Assembly (NCBI GenBank): GCA_019649035.1
Contig: BMAT01010472.1
Span: 252,999 to 316,998, forward strand
Length of the DNA: 64,000 nucleotides
Direction of reading: 5' to 3'
DNA from: Elysia marginata
Taxonomy: Eukaryota > Mollusca > Gastropoda > Plakobranchidae
The position numbers were made by a program, and so were the translations under genes. The notes beneath the pieces are model-generated. The model was given only the letters and a program-made list of their open reading frames with translations, searched no databases and was not told where the DNA came from. Below, piece after piece: positions 33,975-46,100 of the stretch. The number at the start of each line of letters is the position of its first letter. Position 1 is the first letter of the stretch.

Positions 33975-36748
33975 CAAATTAATATGACGAACTTATCGTC
34001 TGTGGCGCACAACCCATTCCAGCAGTAAATAGAAAATTTTTTATTGTTTTCATTGGGAGTTGTCGACGTGGTTGCATAAACATTTAGCAAAATAGCGTTC
34101 ATTCTTCCTGCAAGGGGGGTCTAATTGTTACTACTATGAACACAATAAAATTCATTTTTTTTAAAAATTTATTTTTATTGGCTCATGACACGCCTGTGAA
34201 TCCAAGACCAAAACCCAAGATAAGCTATGCGTTGCTACAATACCCATAACTTCACAATTTTGATTACACGCATTTTCCTTTAATATAGAAATACACAGAA
34301 AACAGACAAACAGAAAATAGCAAGAGCAATAACAAGCAAACTTGGTCAGTTACGCTATTATTTCAACAAAAACTAATACTTTAAAAAATTTAATTTCGAC
34401 AAATAAGACAATAATACTAACCTACACAATCATGTAGGCTACTTATTTATTTCACCACGCTTACTATGTGCAGATACATGCACATTGTAACGTTACCTAT
34501 TTTCTAAAAGTTGAGAAGAGACTCGTTTTTTACAATGATTGATTCTGATAAAGCTAAGCTCATCTGATTCTGAAAGTTTACAATGACCATCAGCCGACAG
34601 TCGGGCCGTAAAATATTTCAGCGATCACAGGCTATCTGAGCCACCTCTCCTTTCCGACTTTCGTTCTAAAATCGCTTCCGGTAGGCTGTATGACAAGAGA
34701 TCTAGCACTAGCAGTCACAGTCACAGCACTATACTGACTACTGACTGTACTGAGTGACTACATACGGCTACTTGGCCTACCTTGATTGTCCAACCTCTCA
34801 AAACTCCCTCTAAGTTTTGTTGCATTTGAGAGCTGATCATAAATTAACACAAGTTTGAAGACCTTCATTTAGATCTATGTAGAGATAGAAGACTATATCT
34901 TGTTCCTATTAAAGGAAAGAAATAGACATTGTGTAGAACTTGTCGAACTTGTTGAAGGATAGAGAACTAAGAAGAGGGCTAGAATCTAGATTTCCAGATC
35001 TAAGCATTTATAATCTCTCTAGAGTCTCTAATCTAGATATTTTAGAATCTACTAGATCTATAAAGCTCTGAACTTGGCTTAGACTAATGCAGTTAGAAAA
35101 CCTTCTATAATTGAGTAAAGACTCACTTCTTGAAATAACCGGGATCTGGCAGGTAAATTTCGTCAAATCTGCATAGATGGGAAGGTTTTCCACAATGGGT
35201 CGCCACTCAATTTCAATTTCAAGGGTTAAGTTTCTTGATAACAAGTTCTTTGATATTTTAAGAATTAAAGAGTCCTTAGCTATGATATGTATCATTTTTA
35301 ATCATAAACAACATTGCTGACGAAATGAAGGGCAATGAAGAGTAATTAAAAAAAATAATAATCAATAGTGGCATTAGTGGCACCCCAGTATGGAAATCAT
35401 TCCCTTATAAAGTTATAATAATATTAACATATAGATCTACCCAAATTCTGATTCTAACTTTTACTGATAGCTAAACAATAGCTTTTAGATCTAGGCAGGC
35501 CTAAATTCAAGAATAAGATCTCTAGAAGTTTTTTATCTCAAAGATTTTTAATAAATTAATAATAACATTTAACCACCAATCTGCGGTGCCATTTGACATG
35601 GAAATAGCTTTGTTGGCAGTCTGCAATGCGACCAATTTCAGCCTTTAACCCCTTTGTGAAGTAGATTTTTCAATCACTATAGGGCTTTCTTTGTTTGAAG
35701 AGTGGGATGATTCATACCAATTTATGAAATGGTGAAATTGCATTCTAACACCCTTTCTGTGACAAAATAAAGGAATGACTTCTAGAAATTTACATTAATG
35801 CATATCCCTTTAAAAAGAGATATAATGAAAAAGTCTAATTTTAACAATTAATAGGCCTTCAAATACAGTAAATTTATCTGTAAAACCATCATTTGATTTG
35901 CGATGTTCAAAATTTGAAATTTACAGATTTGTTTTTGACATCTAGAAAAGTTCTAAGTCACAAAAAAATTTATCTCACTTCGGTGTTACTTTTAGAATGG
36001 ACTAAATTTTTTGTATTGCTAAATAACTTTGCTTCAAAGGCTGATATTGTACATCTAAGAGTCATTGGGGATGACAAACCCATTTATGAGGATACGTACA
36101 TGTGCAATATATGTTTGGTCGACATCTTGTCACGAAAAATAGGATGTAGCATGCGATATATTTTACAAAAGGGCTGAAACTTAAATACTCCTCAAAATTA
36201 ATAAGTCTTGATTTTAACCCCACTTTTTGAAGTACACTGAAATTATAAATGATTAAATCAGCAGTAAAGTTGTTTAGATTCTATTCTCATGCTGTGACAT
36301 GGTTTTGAACCTGTTGTTTAATTGGGGGAAAGTTTACTTTTACTGTCCCAGACGATATGAATAGAGTTGGAACAGTTTTAGCAGATCTAATATTATTTTT
36401 TATCTTTTGCCTGTCAAACTAAGCCCATTTGTAAAGCTCTTTGTAAGTAACTTAAAAAAAATAATCTCACTGATCCATACCATAATTTCCAAACACATTA
36501 CATTTAACTCGAGATGTAATGGCTAAAAATCGAAATAAAAATAATAGGCATACTGTTCAACATTTTTCAAGCTTAATACTTTTACAAATATACACTATCA
36601 AATAGGTTAATAGGCAGCTTGTTTGAAATTAGTGTGTTTTTCAACACTTACTTTCTTGTAATTGTATACTAGCTTTTTTTTCTGTATCTATTCTCCCTTC
36701 TCTGTGTAGCTACATTTAAATTAACTTGAACTTATTTTTAACCCTCAG
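33975..36748. other. EXT2 upstream region
   Basis: AT-rich. Contains dispersed repeat copy B (35291-35373) and many AGATCTA-type short words near 34980-35500. At 34671-34684 ATCGCTTCCGGTAG holds an ETS-type CTTCCGG word directly before a GTAGGC donor-like site, a possible non-coding first exon. A 94-codon frame at 35893-36177 has no recognisable homology. Confidence 0.4.
35291..35373. repeat. Dispersed repeat copy B
   Basis: Shares GAAATGAAGGG, AATGAAGAGTAATT and the preceding CATTTTTAATCATA context with 22360-22430. Confidence 0.6.
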
Positions 36749-36757
36749 GTTTTTGCT

Positions 36758-36769
36758 ATGTCCGTGTGA
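36758..36769 (+). promoter_or_regulatory. Three-codon uORF abutting the EXT2 start
   Basis: ATG TCC GTG TGA ends at 36769 and the annotated EXT2 ATG follows at 36770, in the same frame. A splice acceptor (aaccctcag) ends at 36748, so the uORF lies in the same exon as the start. Both ATGs have poor Kozak context; the next in-frame ATG at 36827 has an A at -3 and a G at +4. Confidence 0.6.
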
Positions 36770-37326
36770 ATGAAATCTACAGCCTCAAGCAGTGCCAGCC
36801 TGGTGGCTGAGAGTCATCTCCAAACCATGGTCAAGGGGAGGTTGAAAGCACCTCCTTTCTTCACACTTGTGGTCGCCTTTGCAGTTTGTTTACTTGTGCT
36901 ACTTGTCAGCATTTGGTGGTTTGGTCCAAGCTTTAGTGCTGTGTTGTTTGTCAGAGATCTACCAGCAGAACTCCAAACTCGGACTAAAGTTTACCTGAAA
37001 ACAGACGCCCCTGTTCCAGATGCAAGAGATCTCAACTGTACTTTTCACAACTACTCATGCACAGAGGTGCATCACTGTGGCTATGATGATAGTACAACCA
37101 TCAGTGTGTACATATATCCCCTTCAGCAGTATTTTGATGAGAAAGGCAATGACATTACACCACCCATGTCCCGCGAATTTGAAGAAATTCTACGTGTGAT
37201 TGCCAAAAGTCCCTATTACAGTAATAACCCAGAGACAGCATGTGTGTTTTTACCATCTATAGATCTGCTCAACCAAAATTTTATCAACCCTGTAAATGTA
37301 GGAAAAATTTTGGCTTCATTGCCTTG
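36770..37326 (+). CDS. EXT2: EXT2 coding exon 1: membrane anchor and stem
   Basis: 557 nt, ends phase 2 at GTAAGT. It holds the type II anchor ([20 protein letters not shown]), the cysteine cluster [18 protein letters not shown] and the start of the exostosin domain ([30 protein letters not shown]). Translation may instead start at M20 (36827). Confidence 0.93.
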
Positions 37327-40300
37327 GTAAGTTATGTAATAAAAATTGTTATAAATTTTATAATTTTCTGATCGAGATAAAAGCGTAGGTATGAATTTAA
37401 AAAAAGGAATCATTAATTTGTAATTATCTTGTTAAGGATAGAAATGTTATTGCAGAATCACCTTTCTTGTTTTTATTCAGTTTCTTGTGGTGAACCGTGC
37501 AACAGTGACCCTTTCTAAGTTTATAATTTATATTTTGAAATATTTTTTTAGCAATATAATTGACTCAATAGGGTAGAATGTTTAGGTTAGCTATCAACCC
37601 TTTTTATTGGAGATATTGAATCTGAAAAAAATACAAAAGTCAACAAGTCTTATCCTATTTTTTTTTATCTCCAGGTGGAATGAAGGTAGAAATCACATTT
37701 TGATAAACATGCTACCAGGCTCTCAAACAAATGGCTACCTAGACCACTTAGGTGTGAATATTAGCAAGGCTATGGTAGCAGGTGGCGGGTTTTCTACCAT
37801 CACGTACAGGCGTACCTTCGACCTCTCTATCCCTGTGTACAATCCTCTTCTTGAAGGGGTAGTGTTGACTGCAAAACCATTTGAGTAAGTTGCATTAAAA
37901 ATTTATACTGCTACATTAAAAATTTATAATTTAAAGGTGTTACATTTCTAATTTTCTTTGTAACACAAAAGCTAAAATAAGTAGGCTTATCAGCTTTATA
38001 TACAACTATTTGAGAGACAGAAGAATATTGAGTCTTACTTTGAAATCAATGAGTTTGAAAAGAAAAACCCAACATTTAACAACTATTATGCATTGTGAAA
38101 TATGCAAAGTAAAATGAAGGCATATATTTTGATTCTTGGACCTACTAATATTTTTAAAAGGAAACACTTTCTTTATTCTCTACAGTATTGCTTCAGTTAA
38201 TTTGATAATCATGTTTTAAATTGGTAAGACCAGATTCTTGATGTACCAGTAATCCAACAGCAATCTGTTCACGAGATTCTGGTTAGACTTAAAGACTCAT
38301 TAATAACAACCTAGTAATCCATACTCTAGATATTAAATCAAGCAGACCTGAAACCTTTAAACCAAAATTGTTGTGATCACACAAACATAGATCTTTTCAA
38401 ATTGGCTGCTCCCATTAGAAGCTTTTGTTTGTATGTTGTTTTGGGATTTACTCCCCATATCATACCCTGAACACAATAATTTTGTGTAGGAGCCCAGATG
38501 GGGACTCAGGTGTGAAAGGGTGAAGTGAATTTTCTCATTTTTTTTTTTAGCCTTTTTATGAAAGTTTGAAGTAACAACCAGGAGCAATTCTTTGACCATT
38601 TTCTCTCTTTAAAAAAATGCTCTATAGATAAATGTGTTAGTATCTATCTTGTGTTTGCTTAAGCCTTATTTTTCGTTTGCTTTTGAAAAACTATTGAAAT
38701 ATATATTTTTAAAAGAAACTCTTTTAACATGAAAATAATGTTGAACTTTGTCAGAGAAGCGTTCCATCATTAAAATTGCTCTGAAGTTATTTTGAACTCA
38801 CAATTTTGTTCACTATTTCTCCTACAGAGAAGAGAGGCGCTGGTTTTTGCTGTCAAGTCAGTTTGGTCTTCACCCAACTTATAAGGCCCAGATTGAAGCT
38901 CTTACAAAGGCGGATAGCACTGTGATGATGATGGATCAATGTGATAGCCAAAATTTTAATTACTCAATCAGATGTGACTTTATGGGTCATCAGTACAATT
39001 ACCCTGAAGTGCTTCAGGTAAAATACAACATTTGATGGGAGTGTATGGAGGCATTTGAAAAGGTTTTCAAATTTATTTTGCCAATGTTAAACCTGCTGGT
39101 CAAATAAGGCATTCCCTTGTTATTGCTTTGGTACGCTTTATCGAAGCTTGTATTTGTCTAAAAGATGTAAAAATAATCCTTTGTTCAAAGCATGATAGTT
39201 GATTAGTTAGTTGAAATTAAATGTCGAAATATTCCATATATGCCTTCTAAATTGTTGTGATCTCAAATACGTACTTTGCTCTTAAACATTTACTGCACAT
39301 TTTCCCAAATGTCTTGGTGGGTTTTATTGTACCTCAAAGTATCAAATTTATTTTTATTTCAACCTCTTTTTTTTCTTTATAAAGTATTGTTGTATCTCAA
39401 ATAATGTGTAGGCCTACATATTAAGTTACAACTATTTGCAAGTCATGAATATTGAGATGTACAAAAGTAAATCCTTTGATTTTTAATAGTGTTATTTTAA
39501 GACTTGAGTCACATATTATACACAATTTCTACTCCAAGCTGTTTTTATTATGTTTCAAAAGTAAACTTGAAACAAAGTGAACACAATAATTTTAAAACTA
39601 TAAAAGTGCTTTCAATCCTTTTGACATACGCAGATTGTTGGGAGAGTACATAACATTCAATGAATCTGACGAAGCCCTGAACTATAAACTGAAAAACGAT
39701 ATCTTGTTGAAAACCATTTGGATTATTATGACTTTTAAAAGTCAATATAGACAAATTTGAATAAAATGACTTTTTTATGCTTTCAGGACTCAACTTTTTG
39801 CCTCGTAGTTCGCGGCAATCGCCTTGGTCAGCCAACGTTCATGGATGTTCTAATGGCTGGATGTATCCCTGTTGTGGTTGCAGATGGATATGTTCTCCCA
39901 TTTTCAGAAGTTCTGGACTGGACAAGGTACATCAACTCAGTGCATTACATTCTTATTTAGATTTAGGTGTGGCTGTTTATGCAATATCAATTGTATAAAT
40001 CAAGAGAGTACAAAACTGAAAAGAGAAAAAAAATAGAGCAGTTATGATTATTTTAGATAATTTGCAATGTTTTTTTTACATTTTAAAACTTTTGTAGCAC
40101 ATCTCATCATTATTTATCTTAACACTAAAGCGATAGTAAGCACAAGATATAAGGAAAACAGGGACAAGATAACATCTTTCACTCCTGGTTTAGAAAATGC
40201 CCACAATACTTTTGATTGACTTGAAACTAAGAGAATGAAATCTTATCGGATTACAGTTGCAAGAGCAGCCAATTCTTTATTGGTATCATAGGTAGGAAAA

Positions 40301-43300
40301 TAAAAAATGGAATTCCTGATTAATGCCTGGCAGGCAACAATCATTATACTTCTGTTGTACAAAATAATTTACATTGTTATATTTTAACAAAGCATGCTTA
40401 GCGTTTGTTTTTTAGCATTCATTTTTTAAAAGTTCTGAATTGTGTTACATAGTTTAGAATTATTTAGTCAATATAAAGTAATATTTACAAAATTGCATGG
40501 AACTCTACCAAAAATGTAAAATTCCCCCCACCCTTCCATAACGTCCATTTATTTTTTTCAACAGAGCATCTGTTCATATAATTGAAGAGCATTTACCAAT
40601 TGTCACTGAAATACTGAAGAAGTACAGCCCAGAGAGAATTGTTGACATGAGACGCCAAATTCATTACTTTTGGCAGCGCTACTTCAAATCTTTACCTGAA
40701 ATAACAATGATGATGATGCAGATATTCAATGATCGTTATGTTCCTTTTGTTGCTAAAAATAGCGATGAATGGAATGATTTACCTAATAAGGTAAGAATGA
40801 AATCAGCAAATCTTCCATTTGTTAATGTGAGTAAAATGACACGAGCTCATTTCTTTAGCTTTTAATCACAATATTTAGATGAATTATTGTTTTTTTTTTT
40901 AAAGTGGTGGCAGCACTAATATTGCCACTTTGACTCTTTTTTGTTATAATGATACCTGTTTTGATACTGGTGTTCTTTCTTTTTTTACATTTTTTTTTTT
41001 CAGAAGTTCAATTATTTTTGCTTTAAATTTTCATAATCTTAATGTTGTATGCTCCTTCAATAGATGGGTTCTTGTATAGATTTCAACTCTGTCTCCTACA
41101 TATTGTTTGAAAAGAAATCAAGGACGTTTCATCTTCAAATATATTATTATGTAGTGTCATAACAGTTCTGTCATTATTTGTGTTCATTTCTGTTTGAAAA
41201 AGTATCCCCATGTTTACACTTGTCTTAATCCTACACAATTCCATTCCTAGGCTGCCTTCAAAAGTCCACTGTTTTTGCCGATCAAGGCCCCTAAGTCTTC
41301 TGGCTTCACAGTAGTCATCCTTACCTTTGACAGAATCGACTCATTATTCCAAGTAGTGCGGCAGGTTGGGCGAGTTCCAAGCCTTGCCAAGATTCTCATC
41401 ATCTGGAACAATCAGGACATCAAGCCTCCAGCATGTAAGTAACTCAATCAAACCAGTTACTTATTTATTCCCTTTTTGTGACATGAATTGGTTTTGGATT
41501 GGTAAGGCAATGATATCTACTTCTAATTTTTTCCCTCTTTTTTAATTGACTGTTTTTTTTAATATCAAAGATAAAAGTTAAATTGTGTTATAGTTTTATC
41601 TCTCAATTATGAGAATTTTTATTTTTGTTGTTTGATATTTTTCTTTGCTGAGATTGCTTGGAGGTTGTGACGTAATTTCATAGCCAATCGCTTAACCTTG
41701 TAATGAACACACTAATTCAGGAAATATTCCTAAGTCAACAATAAGAATTCAAAGTTGTGCAAAAAAAAATGTATATTTATTGTGAAAAAACTCTTTTGCA
41801 CAAATAGTAGATAAATGTGTCTCAATGCAACTGAAAGGGGTAAAAGATCAGCATTTTATTGAATTTAACACTGGAAAATCATAATAGTTATGTGTTCTAA
41901 GCTGATAGACAGGCTGCTATGGGATCAAGTTTTTTTTTATCATTTTTTTTTTACATTACAATTATCAATGTGGCACCTAGTGCTAGGAGAGAAATAAAAT
42001 CAGTAAATGTTTTTAGGGAATTGAATTGTAGCTTATTTAATCAGTATAGGCCAAAGCACTAAGTTTGAGACATTTCCATTTTTTTTTTAACAAACTCAAA
42101 ATAAAGTTAGTAAATATTAACTCGGTGAGAATAGTTTATGTAAACCAGTTCTGTGAAATTTTCAAGGTTATATAGAGGAAAGTCCTAGATAACTGTAGAC
42201 AAATTAGGCACATGATCATTTTGACCAACTTATCTCGTACTGCATCAGTCCTGTCAGCTGAAAATTTTTTTAAACAGTAGGATGAGCTTTTGAACTTCTC
42301 ATGCTTCTGATATTTATCACATAAATTGAGTTTGAAGCGGATATTTTTTATTCCTCTTTTTCAGTGGCGGACTGGCCGAATACTGGAAAACCTTTGAAAA
42401 TCATTCAGACCAAGTTTAACAGATTGAGTAACAGGTTAGTGTTATAAAGATGAATTCAGTGATACTGAAGCTCTGTAACTGATTATTTTCTTTTAAATCT
42501 ATCTGTGCAAAAGACAGATGAAATACGCACGAAACCGGCACCTTTACTTTTTAATGCCCAATGAAATTATGAATATATTTACAACGCAGTAATTTAAAGG
42601 GGAAAAGATATCTCACATCCCATCCTCTTATTGCATTTTATTTTCTGTTGAAGAAAAGAAATAGTTACATTCTTACAAAGTTCAATATGTTGAGATTATC
42701 CTGGGATGCGGCAATACTAGAGCATGATGAATATTTTATGAATTTTATTTTCTTCAAGCTATTTATAACATATCCTTGAAGTGCTCACTAATTTACAGGG
42801 ATGGTCACATCCTTACTGTTTAGAAATTTCTCTTAGTAATTTAAAAATATGTTAAAAAAATCCTTTCTCTCCGCTTTTAAGATTTTAAAAATTGTGTAAA
42901 CCTTTGTGTGGAAAAAGTTTTATACTTGTCATCTTAAGTTGAGTGAGCATAAGGGAGTTGTCTGAAGCCTCTTATTCTGTTTAATGAAAGATGGGGGAAC
43001 GAGATAAAGAACTTTTTAAGCACATTTCTGTGATAAATGCTCTTTCAAATTTAGAAAAGTGCAAGCATTTATTATTCATCGAATATTGTTGTAATACTTC
43101 CTCAGGTTTTATCCATATGATGATATTCAGACTGAATGTGTTCTTGCTCTTGATGATGACATTGTAATGTTAACACCTGATGAAATTGAATTTGGTTATG
43201 AGGTAGGTCATTTAAATACAAAAGCTTTACCTTTTTCATGAGAATATGTATATATATATATATACATGGTAGCCTAGTCTTACCTTATTTACGTACGACA

Positions 43301-45723
43301 CAGTGTTTCTGCCTTTCTTCTTTAGGCGCGTCGTCACTGTAGTTGAGCACTGTATTTCATGACATAGAAAACCTAGAATCTATATATATAAGTGTTAATT
43401 AAAAATTAAATTATTTAGTTTTTATGGATCAAAAGCAATTTCTTATCATTCTTGAACCTCTGTCAGAACATTTCTCGTTACAAGATGATGGCTCCTTTCT
43501 TCTTAGGGTAGAAATGGCAATGATGAGATCAAAGTAAAAAATTCAACAGCAAAGAGATTGCTTTCATGTATTTCAGCTTACATCTATACCTAATGCATAG
43601 TATATTGATATGTCAACATTAAAAAATAAAACTTTTTTTGAAGAATTTTTATTTTAGCTTCTGAAAGAGGAGGATCACTTAGCCAAAAACTGCAATGCTG
43701 TTCAGTAGAAAATTTTTGTTTTTGTTTTTAGATGGCATAGTGAGGTTTCTTAGTTAAATTCATTTTCAGCTGATCAATTACAAATACAGTGAAACCCATC
43801 AATCAAGACCCCATTAATAAAGGCCACCCCTTATATGTGACTTTAAATTTGAGGGCGTCCGCTTATATTAGTATAGTAATTTCACCCATGAACTTAGACT
43901 CCCCTGTTTTTCCCAATATTTTTACAGGTCCCTATTGAGGAGTTCCAATCTACATCTATTGTGATTCAAGATTAATTTCTGGCTATAGATACTAATTCAT
44001 TGCCTAATACAGAGGGCTCATTTAGAGAGATAACACAGGGCTGCATGAGGGGTCCTCAAACCAAATAGTTGAATTAGTAGACTGAAGAGAGCAGGTTTTA
44101 GAAGGAACATTCTTTATAAATCATATAAAAAGCAAGATAATGTTCAGGTTTCTTTTCTCATTTAGGTCTGGAGAGAGCACCCTGATCGTCTAGTTGGCTA
44201 TCCTTCTCGCTTGCATTTGTGGCAAAATGATACACAGAGTTACAGCTATGAGTCGGAGTGGATGAACCAAATTTCCATGGTGCTCACTGGAGCAGCTTTT
44301 CACCATAAGGTACACATTTTTTTACTGCGCTTTTGCCTTTTTGATAAAAGAAAAATTGTTTCAGGTAGTGAGAAAAGAGTTAACAAAAACAAACAAACAA
44401 ACAAAACACTTGCTTTGTTTTACAGCAGCAATACTGCACCACCCTCTTTGCCTTCACCAGACTCTGCTGCTTAATGTGCAGTAAGGGTCAAATTTGCTGT
44501 CTCTACATTTTGATTATTTAAGAGTAATAGTCAAGTATTGATCACCACTTTGGTTTAATGTTTAAGGCAAGCAGAAAATGTATTTTGATATATCCTGTTT
44601 TCCTGAAAGAGTAATAATTATATGAGTGACAAAAAGGTGCTCTTTGTCAATAGGTTATTTTGCTTGTATGTGATATTTATTTTGTTAGCTACTATAATGT
44701 TTAAACACCATTTTTGCCTTTATTTCAGTATTATTCCTTTATGTACACATATGGCATGCCTGGGGATATCAAGCAATGGGTTGATGAGCATATTAATTGT
44801 GAGGACATTGCCATGAATTTTCTTGTAACTAATGTTACAGGAAAAGCTCCTATTAAGGTGAGATAGGAATATTTTTGTGCAGCTGTTTACATCAAACTAC
44901 AAACAAAATGAGCTAATAAAAAAAATACATTTTAAGTTTCTGTGGCTAAATTTGAATGTGCTTCTGTTATATATTGAAAACTTATATTTGTAATACCCCA
45001 GTTTTTAAATTTAACCCCTTAATTATGTTAAACCAGAAAGTAAAATGTAAATAATGAGATTCTAAGGAAATTTGAAGGGAGAGCCTTAATTGTTAGTGTG
45101 GATGAATTATTATGAAAGGTTTGATTGAAAAAGCATCCAAACAATATTTCATTTAGATAGAGGAATGTGTTTTATATATAAATGACTCAATAACTCCCTG
45201 CAATTTCTGTTGCAGTGTGCAATATTATTTTTTTTCAATTTGGGAAAACGATGCAAAAAAAATGCTTCTTTTTAGATCTTCATGTGTCTTATTGTGTGAG
45301 ATTATGAAACTGCATTAACTTTACCAAGTATGATAACCTATGAGTTAGATGGATATTTATGCTAAGCTGTTCAAAAATTTTTGGGAATAACCTTTTATGT
45401 AGAGAACAAAAGATCACAAAAGAGGCAGATCAAGATTTAAAGTGTAAAATTATTTTGTATTTAAAAACGATGACTATAGGTGTCTATTTGCCTTACTGTT
45501 TCAGGTGGTTCCTCGTAAGAAGTTCAAATGTCCTGAGTGTGTGAAGGAGATGTTGTCAGCCTCGTCATCTCACATGGTCCACAGGTCCGCATGCATCAAT
45601 ATGTTTATAGAGCTTTACGGTGGAATGCCTCTGAAGCCTATAGAATTCCGCGCTGATCCTTTGCTTTATAAGGACAACCTTCCTGGTGTGTTAAGAAAAT
45701 TTAGAGATCTTGGGACTTTATGA
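36770..45723 (+). CDS. EXT2: Exostosin-2, heparan sulfate co-polymerase subunit (complete, 11 coding exons)
   Basis: EXT2 pairs with EXT1 in the Golgi to extend heparan sulfate with alternating GlcA and GlcNAc. Exons: 36770-37326, 37675-37884, 38828-39017, 39787-39926, 40565-40790, 41251-41434, 42365-42434, 43106-43202, 44166-44309, 44729-44857, 45505-45723. All GT/AG sites and phases agree and give 721 residues (human 718). A short N-terminal tail is followed by a membrane anchor (residues 30-51, type II). The exostosin domain spans about 95-370 ([35 protein letters not shown]) and the GT64 domain about 450-710, with the DDD box at 542-544 (ALDDDIVML). N89 and N94 are possible N-glycosylation sites. 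ARFGEF3 converges on its 3' side. Confidence 0.97.
37675..37884 (+). CDS. EXT2: EXT2 exon 2
   Basis: 210 nt. It reads [15 protein letters not shown] and [20 protein letters not shown], nearly as in vertebrate EXT2 (GTNHLLFNMLPG; AGGGFSTWTYR). Donor GTAAGT. Confidence 0.96.
38828..39017 (+). CDS. EXT2: EXT2 exon 3
   Basis: 190 nt ending phase 0. It reads [20 protein letters not shown] and [15 protein letters not shown], and ends YNYPEVLQ (vertebrate FDYPQVLQ). Confidence 0.95.
39787..39926 (+). CDS. EXT2: EXT2 exon 4: exostosin signature
   Basis: 140 nt. It carries [37 protein letters not shown] and VLDW, the most conserved stretch of the exostosin domain. Acceptor ctttcag, donor GTACAT. Confidence 0.97.
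40565..40790 (+). CDS. EXT2: EXT2 exon 5
   Basis: 226 nt, ends phase 0 at GTAAGA. It reads [33 protein letters not shown] and DEWNDLPNK, the end of the exostosin domain (vertebrate QARWFWEAYFQS; EEWNDPP). Confidence 0.94.
41251..41434 (+). CDS. EXT2: EXT2 exon 6: start of GT64 domain
   Basis: 184 nt. It reads [40 protein letters not shown] and [14 protein letters not shown], matching the vertebrate NPLFLPL, LTYDRVESLF and LVVWNNQNKNPP. Confidence 0.96.
42365..42434 (+). CDS. EXT2: EXT2 exon 7
   Basis: 70 nt. It reads [20 protein letters not shown] and then SN, corresponding to [21 protein letters not shown]. Acceptor tctttttcag, donor GTTAGT. Confidence 0.94.
43106..43202 (+). CDS. EXT2: EXT2 exon 8: DDD box
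   Basis: 97 nt. It reads [20 protein letters not shown] then [12 protein letters not shown]. The DDD triad is the nucleotide-sugar/metal-binding motif of the GT64 domain. Donor GTAGGT. Confidence 0.96.
44166..44309 (+). CDS. EXT2: EXT2 exon 9
   Basis: 48 codons, phase 0 at both ends. It reads [19 protein letters not shown] and [20 protein letters not shown], matching [18 protein letters not shown] and [20 protein letters not shown]. Confidence 0.97.
44729..44857 (+). CDS. EXT2: EXT2 exon 10
   Basis: 43 codons in phase 0. It reads [20 protein letters not shown] and [16 protein letters not shown], matching [22 protein letters not shown] of vertebrates; the NVTG sequon is kept. Confidence 0.97.
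45505..45723 (+). CDS. EXT2: EXT2 exon 11: C-terminus and stop
   Basis: 72 codons plus TGA (45721-45723). It reads [32 protein letters not shown] and [13 protein letters not shown], matching [11 protein letters not shown] and ADPVLYKDDFP. The family's C-terminal cysteines are kept. Confidence 0.97.
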   Translation: MVPRKKFKCPECVKEMLSASSSHMVHRSACINMFIELYGGMPLKPIEFRADPLLYKDNLPGVLRKFRDLGTL

Positions 45724-46100
45724 GGCTTTTCGTAGTTTTTATGTGAAATTCATTTTTAATACTGCAAGGGACCATTTTGGACACACATGGACAACAAAAA
45801 GTGATCACTTATATCTAAGTCAGTAAGTGCATACTCACAAAGCAAACCCAGTATCAGCTTTAGTGATAAAAATAGGTTTTCATCAAGAGCAATTCAATTT
45901 ATTACAGTGTTTAAATGACATTGCTCAAACATTTGGAAATGTCTTTCCAATGTTGGTACATGGCATTATTATTATATACTCATGGGACCATATTTACTTT
46001 CAATGAGTATAGCATATCAATAAATTGCATTGTACATATTTATTAGAAATAAAAGTATTCTTGCAACATGGCGCCCCCTTAGATTCATTAAAGCAATAAA
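45724..46100 (+). other. EXT2 3' UTR with polyadenylation signals
   Basis: AATAAA at 46048-46053 and again at 46095-46100 after the stop codon, in A/T-rich context. The first signal would give a 3' UTR of about 350 bases. Longer forms using later signals are possible. Confidence 0.6.

Noticed and set aside
35893-36177. 94-codon plus-strand frame upstream of EXT2
   Set aside because: No recognisable family, composition like the surrounding AT-rich DNA, no splice-linked partner.
43785-44070. Possible TIR element starting TACAGTGAAACCC
   Set aside because: One pogo-like terminus is visible, but I could not find a matching inverted end downstream.
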